DNA of 64,000 bases from Coccinella septempunctata. Lineage: Eukaryota > Arthropoda > Insecta > Coleoptera > Coccinellidae. Made by a program: the position numbers and the translations under genes. Below, piece by piece: positions 24,860-36,146 of the stretch. The notes under the pieces were generated by a model. The model did no database searches. It was not told the origin of the DNA and saw nothing but the letters and a program-made list of their open reading frames with translations. The stretch covers positions 4,596,001 through 4,660,000 of the forward strand of contig NC_058190.1 of assembly GCF_907165205.1 (NCBI RefSeq). The letters are read 5' to 3'. Numbering within the stretch: the stretch's first letter is position 1; each line of letters starts with the position of its first letter.

Positions 24860-24917
24860 TAACGTTGAAATTATAATTCTGTAACGTTTCGGAGTCTATA
24901 TCAGACTCCTTCATCAG
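24860..24917 (-). ncRNA. Candidate hammerhead ribozyme core
   Basis: On the minus strand: CUGAUGA (24,917-24,911), a perfect 7-bp stem II (24,909-24,903 with 24,897-24,891) around a 5-nt loop, then GAAA (24,890-24,887). Stem III is ACGUU paired with AACGU (24,887-24,883 and 24,866-24,862), followed by a U at the expected cleavage position (24,861). Stem I is weak. Hammerheads of this kind are known in the terminal repeats of Penelope-like elements. The core and two stems are seen directly; activity is inference. Confidence 0.6.
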
Positions 24918-25004
24918 ACGAAAATTCTATTTTTTAGAAAATCTTAGTTGTGGCTAAGATGTCTAAAAACATGGTGTATGCACTGATTAGATTTTGTTTT
25001 TCCC

Positions 25005-25726
25005 GCTTCGAAAATAAGAGATACCAAGATGGCTGAGATACAACCCCTAGAAGTTCGACAAAATTCCATTGAATTTCAAGTATGGGACTGTGGAAGGTGA
25101 CACCGGCATCGCAAAAACGAAACAAAACATAAACATATGGCTGGAAAAAATGAATGGTTCAGTACCAAGTTCATCAGATTAGGTGCATCAGGTCATTTTT
25201 GAGAGAATCATAATTGTTGTATCGTGAAAAAAAAATTTGAAAATTGAGGCAGTTTCCCCATTTCATCCCATTTTTTTTGACGATTGTTGGAATGTTCGAA
25301 CAAGAAGATTGTGATGCCCATTGTGAAGAAATTCGTGAATAATTTAGATTTGTTGGTGAGATTTTGAAGAATTATTCTATGTTTTACACTTGTGGCCTAA
25401 GTCTCTTCTGTCAGTTGGTATCGAAATTAGCCATTTCATAAAATCGTGTAAGTTACTAAGAAATAATGAGAATAATTCCATTTTCATTACCACGTAAATA
25501 TCTAACGAAACCACATAGTCGAATGAGGAGAGTTTTTTCCCACTGCTTTGCGATAATTCAGCTAACAAACGGTCAATGGTCGTATAAGTTTATATTTCAG
25601 TAATCATTTTCAATTTTTTTTTCAACTTTGTCATTTTGAAAGTTTTGTTTAAGTGATTTTTGGTGAAACGCTTCATTTTGACCAGTTCTACCTTCTATTG
25701 AAAAAAAGCCTCACGCTTCAAATACT
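25005..25726. repeat. MITE A copy, left end lost, unit B
   Basis: Shares the aagatggctgagat..caacccctagaagttcgacaaa stretch with 43,344-44,139 and 60,668-61,460, and ends in aaaaaagcctcacgcttcaa, the inverse of the family's left end. From 25,727 to about 26,050 another repeat follows, also at 44,200-44,560, ending in aacaccctgtata. No gene. Confidence 0.55.
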
Positions 25727-26049
25727 CAAACTTATATTTGGCGAAAAAGGTTCATCAAAATGACGTTTTTCATACACCGTTGTAAATAGGTTGCGAGACC
25801 TTTCAGATGAAATATCACTCAACCTCTCCTCAGTATTCAATTTTGAGGGGTTTAAGCACCCCTTCTTACGGGGTCAAAAGATGTCCCCCAATCAAAATCA
25901 TTCGACGTGTTTCGAAAAAATTGTCCAATCACTATGAGATAAGAAATATACGGGTTGGTTCGTCTGAGATGGAACACCCTGTATAAATATAGCATGAACA
26001 GTTGTTGACAAAATATTCTGTAAGGTAATTCCATCATATTCTAGGGGTC

Positions 26050-27954
26050 GACTCGGTAGTTTCGGAAAATAAGTTTTCCAGAATTTTCGCGAAGTTTTTC
26101 TTCCTTCTGTTTTGCAGATAATACAAACCTTAATTTGATAAATCAATATCATGGAAAACGAAGTTCTAGTACAGTTTTTGGTTGTTTGGTTTTTTCATCA
26201 CATTTATGAAATGATTTCCATATTTTATTTCCATATTCCTATTTATTTGATACCTATCGTAGAATACGATATAATATTTAAAAAGGTACTGTATTGATAC
26301 TGTTTTTTTTTTGTGATGAAAATCGAGTCCCATTTTATATATCCGTTTTCTTCAATTTTTAGGATGAGACGATGCAACCCCTTCAGAAGGAAATATTTCA
26401 GCTCATTGTGAATATATTATCTAGAATCCTTGAATAATTAAATTCAAAATCCGTTTTGATTGAAATTTCCATCAATAATCCGTCGTAATTATTTAAAACA
26501 GAGAGTAACAGTCTGTCAGTATTCGGTATGGAGAGTAGAGAGAAGGAGAACGATCGCTGCTTTGAGACCACAGATTTTTTGTCCCCTAAAATATGTACCA
26601 ATAGTAGTAGTTCATGTTTTTGCCAACAGTCGCGCTGGCCATCACGAGAGTGCGAAATTTTGTTTACACAAATCAAATTGTAGTTGGCTCGTTGGCTGAG
26701 TGAACTGTTTCCCTGGTGACAGATGATAGGAATATTATTATTGTCGATTTTTGATAAGAGAACAACATATGACCATGGTGAAATGTTGAAGCGTGCGCTA
26801 GTATAAGAGTGTTTTGGCATCGGAAAGAAAAGGAGAAGAGATAAAATTTCCGAGAGCATTTTTGAGAGAAAATTGGAAAAAACCTTATCTCAAGAATCAA
26901 CTCCCAATCAATTTGTGTGTCAAGAGCACTTTTGCGATGAAGATATCAAAAAGATGATGGATTCATTATAAACGAAATCGGAATTGTCATCCCTCGTGAG
27001 AAGTTGACTCTTCTGAATAAGAATATTTAACCAATAAAACTACATGGTTCAGAAGTAAATATTCTTGAAGAATTTTGTTGGCATAACATAATATATGGTT
27101 TATATCGGTTCTCAGCTGAGTATTGGCAAAAGAATCTACTCTAATACCTAAGTGATAAATCTGAGACTGCTACCTTTTGTTGTCTTGATGTGTACTGCTC
27201 CTCACTATGGATTTATATAATTTTGAAGATTAGTAAACCAACTAACATAGCTGCTTTCAATAAACAATGATAAACAAAAGTAGGTACAATTTTTTTGATC
27301 AGTGATTTCTTTTGAATTTCATTGATTTCGACTTGCATTTTATTGCATATAATTCAGAGAACTCATATTCAATATAGATTTGAAGAAAGGTATTTGAAAA
27401 ATCATCAGAAAAACCACGATGACACATAACCTTAAATAAAATGAAGGCTGTTCATTTCAAATTTACGCTTGAATCCCCACTCCTTATCGATACCCGCTGT
27501 AATCGCAGCGACACCTATTTTCCCCGTTTTTGGAGACACATTTTTAGTACGGCGATCGTTCTCCTTCTCTCTACTCTCCATAGTATTCGGTGTTGTTTTT
27601 CCATCCACAAAAACATCATTATTGATGATTGAGAAATACATATTATTCTTCTATGAAACATTCGGTGCAACATGTGATGAAACATCATTCAAGAAGGAGG
27701 GTATGTAGTCTATATATTTTATTGTCCACCTTCTTTCTTTATTAATTGAACCCATTATCAACAGTCATCAGCTTTATTGGAAAAATATTTTGGAGGAAAC
27801 GGTAAGAGCAGTTTCTCAATCTATTCCAGAAGGTATGTAGTGTTTCCTAACTATTGAACAAAGTGTAATTGTTGGATTTTTCAGAATGTCAACCTTCAAG
27901 ACTGGAGGATTCTGAAGAAGTACAGTGGGAAGATATTCCTGAAGTTAATACTGG
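26050..27954 (+). pseudogene. Gene X fragments, unit B, interrupted by P-like element
   Basis: Same segments as at 10,380-11,241. Here the first exon frame is open across the P-like excision product: FGVVFPSTKTSLLMIEKYIL, FFYETFGATCDETSFKKE (to about 27,700). Then HQLYWKNILEETVRAV and SQSIPE, joined in phase 1 to ECQPSRLEDSEEVQ (27,884-27,954). An upstream segment DETMQPLQKEIFQLIVNIL follows a tttttag acceptor at about 26,361. Unit B keeps frame better than A, but an R1 MITE cuts off the end. Function unknown. Confidence 0.45.
26527..27582 (+). mobile_element. P-like DNA transposon, 1056 bp, unit B
   Basis: Ends are perfect inverted repeats of about 31 bp starting TATGGAGAGTAGAGAG. The flanks are an 8-bp duplication GTATTCGG (26,519-26,526 and 27,583-27,590), and units A and D show the unoccupied site. 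The interior plus strand at about 26,850-26,965 carries traces of a THAP zinc finger in shifted frames: FLRENWKKP and QFVCQEHFCDEDIKK. THAP plus an 8-bp duplication is typical of the P superfamily. It is too short to encode a transposase, so it is non-autonomous. Confidence 0.75.
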
Positions 27955-28347
27955 GTGAGTCTTTGACACGAACAAATATTTTAACAGTAGATTCTTGAGG
28001 TCAAAAGATACAATTTTTTCCCTTACCATTTTTTCCGAATCGGTTCTGTTTAAAAGATACAAGTTGTTGAAAAACCCAAAAAAAAAAATGTTATTTATAG
28101 TTTTATCTCACAAACAGTTTTATCGAATGAAATGAATTTGGCAATATAGTTTTTCATTAATCTTTTTCGAACACAAGATATCATCCACGTCTCCCAGTTT
28201 TCTGATTATGACCATTACGTACCATAAAATACCAAAACTTCAAAGAACCCAACTCTTGAAACTAAGTTGGATGCTATCTGATAAATATTTGAACGTTTGG
28301 TAAAAGAAAAGTATTCTTCATATTTTCTCGTATAATGCGCCGTTTTC
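27955..28347. repeat. MITE R1 fragment, unit B
   Basis: Paralogue of 11,242-11,640 with the same left start and the same fusion into LINE sequence. Confidence 0.6.
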
Positions 28348-29297
28348 ATGTAGATAGAAGGTTTCGTGTTTTTGTTGATGATAATAATTTCAAAATTTTG
28401 AATAATGGTCTTCCACAAGGATCGGTTTTAGCACCTCTTTTTTTCAATTTATATATCTGTGTGATATAACTACTACATCTTCTGAGATATTTATTGTAAG
28501 TTGATGATATCGCTCTAGCATTCCTTAATCCTGATTTAAGATGCATAGAGAATAATCTATCTACAGATTTAGAAATTTTGAGGAATAACTTCTTCGAGTG
28601 GCGTTTGCGTCCTAACCCAAATAAAACCGCGTTTCCATTTGAATAATCATCAAAAATATAGAAAATTGAGTATAGTTTTCGAAAATTCTTTATTGGAACA
28701 TAACTTCAATCCTAGATATCTAGGAGTTAGCTGGATTCTTCGTTGAATTTCAAAGCTCATTCTGAAAATTTGCGTCTGAAGTTAAAAAAAAACTAGGAAT
28801 AATATCCTGCATAAACTAGCTGGTACTTCATGGGGTCCTGATGCAGCTACTCTTCGAACGGCAGCCCTAGCTCTGGTTTTTTCGGCTGCTGAATATTGTT
28901 GCCTCATTTGGGTTAATAGTGATAATGTGCAAAGAATTGATGGACTGCTTAATCTTTCCATAAGAATTTTTAACTGCAATTATTAGATCTTCACCCAGTC
29001 AAAGGTTACCAGTTCTTTCAAACATTGTACCGCCTCATATTCGTAGAAAGACTGCGGTTATGAATTTCTGAAATAAACAATCCTTTGCCGACTCATTTCC
29101 AATTCTGTCCAACATTCCAGAAAATACGACTCCAAGACTGAAGTCGCGTAAACCTTTATGGCCCAAGTTTTTACTTAATTCGAATGTAAGGAACAAGGAC
29201 CTTTGTCTGAATGGAATACGTGCACTATTTCCAACCAAAAATTAGTTGAAGTTTCTGGTTTTGATCTTCCCAGGAAAATATGTTGTATTCTGAATCG
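28348..29297 (+). mobile_element. LINE reverse-transcriptase remnant, unit 3
   Basis: Same LINE as 11,641-13,080, with NGLPQGSVLAPLFFNLY (about 28,405-28,455) and a degraded YVDD box read as LVDDIALAF. It breaks at about 29,297, where it is fused to the interior of F3, so the mariner and the F left arm are missing from this unit. Confidence 0.7.
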
Positions 29298-29301
29298 TAT
29301 A

Positions 29302-31458
29302 CAGTCAACAGCTGGTCAGTCAGCTTCAATGCGCGTAGAAAAAGTTGGGACTCAAAATCATCAAAGGATGATTAATGTCAGTAGAATGCATTAAATATTG
29401 AGAAATTCTGTTTGCAATGCTCTTCCTGGACTGGATGCTTTGACTGGATGTAATTTTAACCCAGCTTTTCACAAGAAAGGTACAAAAAAAAACCTCTGCA
29501 GATAATGAAGCAAAGCGAAGATTTTCAATAAACATTCGCTGACCTTGGACTTGCAGATGAAATCAACCAGAATAATATGTTCAATAAGGTTCAAGAATTT
29601 GTTATACGGCTTGAAAAAAATAAAATCAATTGAAGGGTACAGGGAAACAACCATCGATGTCAATTCTCCTTATAGCTGAGAAAAACGCGTTTTCAACTTC
29701 AAAATCCGTTCATATTATTTAAAATATGACAAATTAAATACTATTGTTCTCGAAATGAACATTATTAATATCATTATACATAAAATTAGTGCATTACATA
29801 TTACATGAAATGACTTGACATCAATGGTTTTTTCCATGTACCCTTCAATTGACGAAGCAAGATTCGTTTTACTTTCAAAGACGTATAAATGACTTAGCAC
29901 CACAAACGATCCTTTTGAAATTAAAATCAGGAATGTAGATGCCACCATGCCAGTCAGAATTGATGCAGCAGTTCTTAAGAGCTTCATTACAAATATTTGG
30001 CAGAATGCTCACCCTCAAATTACAACGGAGCTATCTCCTACTGACTACGGCTGCAAATTGGTGGATGAGAAATATGAGTTTGTTTGGTTCAAAGGCGATT
30101 ACCAGAACTTGTACAGGATGTTATTATTCAACCTTTACAAGAAAATACTGTTACAGAATTGAACAACCACAAATTTTTTTTTTATGAATTTATTGATTTT
30201 TTAGATTCTGCAACACCTGAGCTTGACGTGTCAGATCACGATAGTCAGAATAATGATATGGAAGATTCAGATGATGAAATATGTGATGATTATTTACAGC
30301 TTTTTATCCTTAATGAATTAAATGAATATTATTTGAAGATAATAAGGATAAATTCAGATGCAAACCACTCTCCGATATGAATATCAACAATTGTTACGAT
30401 CTGAATTGAACTAGCCAATTTGCCATCGTCAAGGCGCCCAAATGGAGTACGCTCAATCGAAGAAAAGCAGATGCTGACCATGATTTCGGTCTCATTTGAC
30501 CTCATCAGAGCAACATAGCATTTTTCCACGATGGAGAACGTTTGGAATTGATGGAACTTTATTCAATATTGGCAATTGCTACTGGGTACTACACATTTAC
30601 CCAGAGCGCCACCCAATATGAAACGGTGTCCGATTCAATCCCCTCCAAATAGAAACCAAGACGAAGACAATAGCATATGTCCCATATTTTCCCTAATTAA
30701 GTACGCCGAATTGAGAAGTCTGGGAACACGTTCAGATCACGGCAGACATGATGCCGGCGGTACAATAATAAATTCTTCGATGGAGCGTACTCCATTTGGA
30801 GGCCTTGACGATGGCAAATTGGCTAGTTCAATTCAGATCGTAACACTTGTTCATATTCATATCGGCGGGTGGATGCATCTGAATTTATCATTATTATCGT
30901 ATTCAGTGCCTCTCTGTTTAGGCGTAATCATTCTTTTATTATTAGTTGAAAATGTTCGGAAAACAATGAGTTCTTACCTGTACGTATACCTGCGTCCGTT
31001 GAGTACACTGTTGATTTCGAACGAATTTTATTTCAGAGATTTTAAGGCACAATTGCGACACGGATGTGTCGCATTTATTAATAAATTTAATTTCTCATCC
31101 ACTGACTGAGAGTTGTTGTTCTACGGAATGGCTGAATGACCATTTTATTTATTAATAATATAGTAAGTAGTAGTCAAAAAAAACTCAAGCTCAATAAACG
31201 AATTGCACCCTTAGAAACGACGCTACGCACATTGAAGCTGACTGACCAGCTGTGTTCCGATTGAACGTTGACTGACTATCAGAGTTTTGATTAAAATACC
31301 AAAAAACAAAAGTTTATAAAGTTTCAGCTTTGAGAAATTGATTTTATTATGTCGTATTATTATGTTTATGATGTTTATTATGTATGTATATTATGATTGT
31401 AATCACCTGAGAAAAAAACAGGCTCAATAAATTCAGAGACTTTTTTGACTCTGCCTCT
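29302..31458 (+). mobile_element. Composite inverted-repeat element, copy F3, left-truncated
   Basis: Starts inside the F interior (tcaacagctggtcagtcag) and runs to the right arm. MITE G is present but internally shortened (about 29,632-29,860). ORF pieces read LPGLDALTGCNFNPAF and KLVDEKYEFVWFKGD. Right-arm variants agree with F2. Confidence 0.6.
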
Positions 31459-31504
31459 TGGACTGAAAGGATAACAAAATATATATCAATTATTCACAAT
31501 GGTG

Positions 31505-31694
31505 TATTTACATATAGAGTTATTAACAATATTTCATAGTTATTTAGGTACATTATTATTTACATAACTGTATTCACATAATTATTTACATAATGGTTGA
31601 TATTAACAATTATTTACATAGTTATTTACAATAAGGTATTTACATAGTTATTTACAATGAGGTGTTTACATATATTACATTATTATTAATTATA
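31505..31694 (-). promoter_or_regulatory. Array of seven UGUAAAUA motifs after gene C stop
   Basis: Exact TGTAAATA in gene sense at plus-strand starts 31,505, 31,557, 31,583, 31,611, 31,623, 31,637 and 31,649. Confidence 0.5.
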
Positions 31695-34255
31695 TTACTG
31701 TCTGGCAGTCTTAACATTTTCCATGTCGGTTATGGAGAGATGATCCGTCACCATTTTCACAAAAAGTGATGGCATTTTTCCCTCCCAATATCGGTTGAAC
31801 ATATCCGATGAAACTGCCATAAGTTTTTGTCGCCTTTTTGCCTTGGCAAACTTATAGGCGATCTCTCGACCGTAAATTGGATAAGTCCCCACTCTGTATT
31901 TTCTCATTGCGCCAATTATTGAAGGGTTATTAGCGTACCTTGCTAACTCCGCTACAGATTGCGTTAGAAGCCTCCAATAATTGACGCTGGTGTTCCTGAT
32001 TTTTCTTTTCCTGAGCTTCTCTATTTCCCGGTAACATTTTGCCAGATATTCAGTTACACCTTCCCGCTGGCTCAAATATTCCTCCAGAGCTCTGTTAATT
32101 TTGGTGCCCTTCGAGATCTCCAGAGCGATATATTTGAGCACGGTCTGTCCAAGCGGGGTGTTCTCTAACAGAATCCTCCTTAGATATTTCAGAACAGGCA
32201 CCGCTTCTTGTTCTGAAATATCTAAGTTGGCACCGTTCCGGAGAAACAGTAAAGCTACAGGTGCATTTTTCTTCTTGATACACCAAGAGAGCGGGGTCAG
32301 TCCTCGGCAGTCCTTGATATTCAAATCGGCTCCTCTGTCCAGAAACACCTCCACCAATTCTTCTGACACAGCCGATGTTTCGGGGAATTTAATGAAGAGT
32401 TTATGCAGCGGTGTGCAACCTTCATTATCCGTTGCGTTCAAATTGTGATCACACTCTATATACTTCTTTATTATCTTCTCATCTTCCGCATGGTAACAAG
32501 CGGAATGAAGAGGAGTTTCTCCCAGATCGCTCCTCAACTCCATGCTTGCTCCATGTTTCATCAATAGATGGAAAAGTTCTGGTCTGCCAGAAGAAGCTGC
32601 ATGGTGGAGAGGTGTCTCTTTAACGAAGCATCCCTTGTTGACATCGGCTTTCATGCCCAACAACATTTCGGCAGTTTTGTAATATCCTCTTAGGATAGCC
32701 GAAATGAGCGCTGTGTGCCCGAAGGAATTCAGAGGTGTGTCCACGTCTTCGAAATACTTGAACATCAAGTGTATCATTGATTGGTCTGAAAATAAAAAAC
32801 AATAGTAGAATGATTCACAGAGCGTTATGTTCACGAATCTACTTGGTGTCCCGATATAAGAATGCGACAAACGGAAACTGTAAAATGAGGTCATCAAGGT
32901 GGATTGTGGACTCATGTGAAGATGTGTAGAAATATTTTTGAATTTTTCTATACAGGGTGAGTCTTTGACTCGTACAGATATTTGAACAGTAGATTCTTTA
33001 GGTCAAAAGAAACACTTTTTTCCTTTACAATTTTTTCCGAATCGGCTCGGTTTAAAAGATACAGGCTGTTGAAAACCATAAAAAAATGTTATTTTTAGTT
33101 CTCACAAACGGTTTTTTCAAATGAAATGGATATCGGAATATAGTTTTTCATTTATATGTTGAATCTTTTTCGAACACAAGATATCACCCACGTCGACCAG
33201 TTTTCCGATTTTTTTTTTAAATAAGAGTATTCTTCATATTCTCTCGTATAATGCGCCGTTTTCGAGTAATTTGATGTTCAAAAATTGAAAAGTATCGATG
33301 AACTTTAAAAAATTAGCTACTTTGGCTGAATACAACTCTGTTTAAAAGATTGACAAATGTGTAGTGTCATAGATTTAGCTTGTTATTCTTAAGGCAATTT
33401 TGTTTCTCCAGGGATGGCACAGCTCATTATGAAAACTTAAAAAATGACTATATCTTTTTATCACTGTACAGGGTGGGCAAAATTCGTTGTCTACTGAAGG
33501 GATCTCGAGAACTATAGCAGCTAGAAGAAAACGGATGACACATTCTCTAGCTCTTTTTTCCTTCCTATTCCAAATCTGAAAACAGATCCAGCCTAACGGT
33601 CATAGATTTTGAGTTATGAACGAAAATTGGGAAATTGTAACTCCCTTATTTTTTATTGGGTTCTTTGAATTTTTGGTATATTTTTTATGCTCTCAATGGG
33701 ATGAAGCATTTATTTCTTTTCACGGTTTTGTTTTTTTTCCCAAATAAAAACATTGGTCACACTTAGTGTACCCATATCTATTTATATCTTTTACTTTTAC
33801 CCTATTTTTCCTATTGACTTCTATTATCGAGATGAGGGCACTTTGAGTATAAGAAGGAATTATTAATGAATTTTTTTTAATCATAGGATAGTCAACTATA
33901 AATAGATATGTTTGTCATTCGTGGTATAGTAATTTGAATAGATCTACTCACTTCCTCCTTGAAATATCAGGTCGGCTATAGTTCCTCCGCACCATTTCTT
34001 CAACGGATTGGCACCATTCTGCAGAAGGAATATGATTTTCCTTTCATATTCCCTAACAGATCTTGAATCCACATCCTGGGGCCGATATACGTATAATCTC
34101 ACTGCGACTATTCCCATAGGTGTAACGCCAGTTGGACTTTCGCAGTCGATGAAAAACTTTCCAGATTTCACCATATTTTTCAGAGACTCGAACGTTCCAT
34201 GAAGGCATGTTTCATGCAGAGGTAAATCCTGGAATAATCTCCTATTCATGTCCAT
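31695..34255 (-). CDS. Ankyrin-repeat protein with PRANC-like domain, copy C
   Basis: Exon 1 is 33,952-34,255 and exon 2 is 31,695-32,785; the intron is 1.17 kb. About 464 residues, same architecture as B. An open frame also continues upstream of exon 2 into the intron, but the acceptor tttattttcag and the shared phase favour the spliced model. Copy-specific changes include AILRGYYKTAEMLLGMK and SSGRPELFHLLMK in the ankyrin repeats and LLTQSVAELARY in the PRANC region. Its second half (NIKDCRGLTPLSWC, PSLFVKMV) matches B, while its intron matches A. Confidence 0.8.
32955..33650. repeat. Copy C intron repeats (R1 plus second repeat)
   Basis: Same R1 fragment and the same tacagggtgggcaaaattcg repeat as in intron A, with small deletions (for example around 33,200). 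Confidence 0.55.
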
Positions 34256-34984
34256 TTTTGAATTTTTGATCGACAATAAACACGATATATTTTATTATTA
34301 TTCGCGTTAGATATTATTCTATATAGATTTAACTTTTGTATAACACTGATACTTTCTTAACTCGTACGGAAACACTCTAACTGAACACTTAAATTCGCAA
34401 ATTCGAAAATTAAACCGACTGCTCTGCTCGTTGCCGTTTTTATACTGAAGGAAGAAGTGAAGAACCACCAATATTTCCGAAATGTAAAGTTGCAAAGGTT
34501 ATGGAAATTTACTATAATAGTTAAACTCTCTATACCTGCTGAATAACAAAAGATTTGCCATATTCAAAATTACTGAAAGAATTGTAGGTTCCATTCACTG
34601 AAGACTGGAGTCATATATTTTCACGAGATAAGGTACTTATCTCGTCAGAAAAATACAGTTACGGTCATAAACGTGGACCAAAACTCATACACTTTTGATA
34701 TTTTGGGCATAGGTAATCCCTGAAAATTTACAACGGTTCAGTTCTTCGAAATACTTTCATACTTTCGAACAAAATATTTACCTGAGCGAGCTTTGAATCC
34801 AAATTCTCTGAAATTCTATCGATGACTCAGAAAGCTGGCTGTCAATATTTTGGAGCGGCACTTTGACTACAGTCTGTAGTCAGTGATTTTGAGCTTGGTC
34901 GATAAAAAAATTCACATGTGTAGCAGTTCAAAGAATCGAATAAAAATAAATTGAAGAACAGATAAATGTGCATGATTCATCAAG
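34256..34984 (-). promoter_or_regulatory. 5' UTR, TATA box and upstream block of copy C
   Basis: TATAAAAAC on the minus strand at 34,444-34,436. The upstream block is conserved with A. No gene is seen to 34,984. Confidence 0.5.
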
Positions 34985-35117
34985 AATATGTAATTCTCTT
35001 CCCACAATCTTTATTTGATGACGACTAGTTTCGAGACCTCCAGAATGATCCCATGTTCAAGTCAAAGCTACAAGTAACATCAAATAAGTATAAACACAAG
35101 TATAATAAATTAAGGTA
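34985..35117 (-). mobile_element. Penelope-like stub, unit C
   Basis: Only the outer 130 bp of the left inverted LTR remain, cut at about 35,120 and joined to the right part of element F4. Confidence 0.5.
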
Positions 35118-35124
35118 AAGAATC

Positions 35125-35940
35125 ACGGTTCAGATCACGGCAGACATGATGCCAGCGGTACAATAATAAATTCTTCGATGGAGCGTACTCCATTTGGGGG
35201 CCTTGACGATGGCAAATTGGCTGGTTCAATTCAGATCGTAAAACTTGTTGATATTCATATCGGCGGGTGGTATGCATCTGAATTTATCCTTATTATTGTG
35301 TGCCTCTCTGTTTAAGCGTAATCATTCTTTTATTATTAGTTGAAAATGTTCGGAAATCAATGAGTTCTTACCTGTACGTATACCTGCGTCCGTTAAGTAC
35401 ACTGTTGATTTCGAACGAATTTTATTTCTGAGATTTTAAGGCACAATTGCGACACGGAAATGCCTTATTAGAATAAATGCGTTACTTTGAATGATTATGA
35501 TAATAACATTGATTAATAAATTCAATTTCTTATCCACTGACTGAGGGGCGTTGTTCTACGGAATGGCTGACAGACCATTTTATTTATTAATAATATAGTA
35601 AGTAGTATTTAAAAAAAATTCAAGCTCAATAAACTCTTTGCACCCTTAGAAACGACGCTACACACATTGAAGCTGACTGACCAGCTGTGTTCCGATTGGA
35701 AGTTGACTGACTATCATAATTTTGATTAAAATACCAAAAAACAAAAAATTATAAATTTCAGCCTTAATAAATTGATTTTATTATGTCGGTGATCACGACA
35801 TATTTGACCGCGCACCTGATGCACATGTTCTAACATCTACTTCACTGACCGCAGCATTTTATTGTATATTATGATTGTAATCACCTGAGAAAAAACCAGG
35901 CTTAATAAATTCAGAGACTTTTTTGACTCTGTCTCCTGGA
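35125..35940. mobile_element. Composite inverted-repeat element F4, right part only
   Basis: Starts within F at cagatcacggcagacatgat, keeps the right half of nested repeat H and the complete right arm. Unlike F1-F3 the right arm retains gatcacgacatatttgaccg..acatgttctaacatct (about 35,790-35,840), the inverse of the left arm at about 2040-2100, so F4 preserves the more complete right arm. Confidence 0.6.
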
Positions 35941-35982
35941 CTGAAAGGATAACAAAATATATATCAATTATTCACAATGGTG

Positions 35983-36146
35983 TATTTACATATAGAGTTA
36001 TTCACAATATTTTATAGTTATTTAGGTATATAATTATTTACAGAACTGTATTTACATAATTATTTACATAGAGGTTTATATTAACAATTATTTACATAGT
36101 TATTTACAATAAAGTATTTACATATATTATATTATTATGAATTATA
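35983..36146 (-). promoter_or_regulatory. Array of seven UGUAAAUA motifs after gene D stop
   Basis: Exact TGTAAATA in gene sense at plus-strand starts 35,983, 36,035, 36,049, 36,061, 36,089, 36,101 and 36,115. The nearest lies about 24 nt past the stop. Confidence 0.5.

Noticed and set aside
26398..26859. 153-codon minus-strand open frame across the P-like element (and 49,207-49,434)
   Set aside because: It crosses the element boundary, lies opposite the THAP-like stretch and has no recognisable composition or domain; a shadow frame.
32778..32915. Open frame running upstream of exon 2 in copy C, suggesting a single-exon start
   Set aside because: A consensus acceptor with matching phase to exon 1 is conserved in all four copies; the extension is intron sequence.
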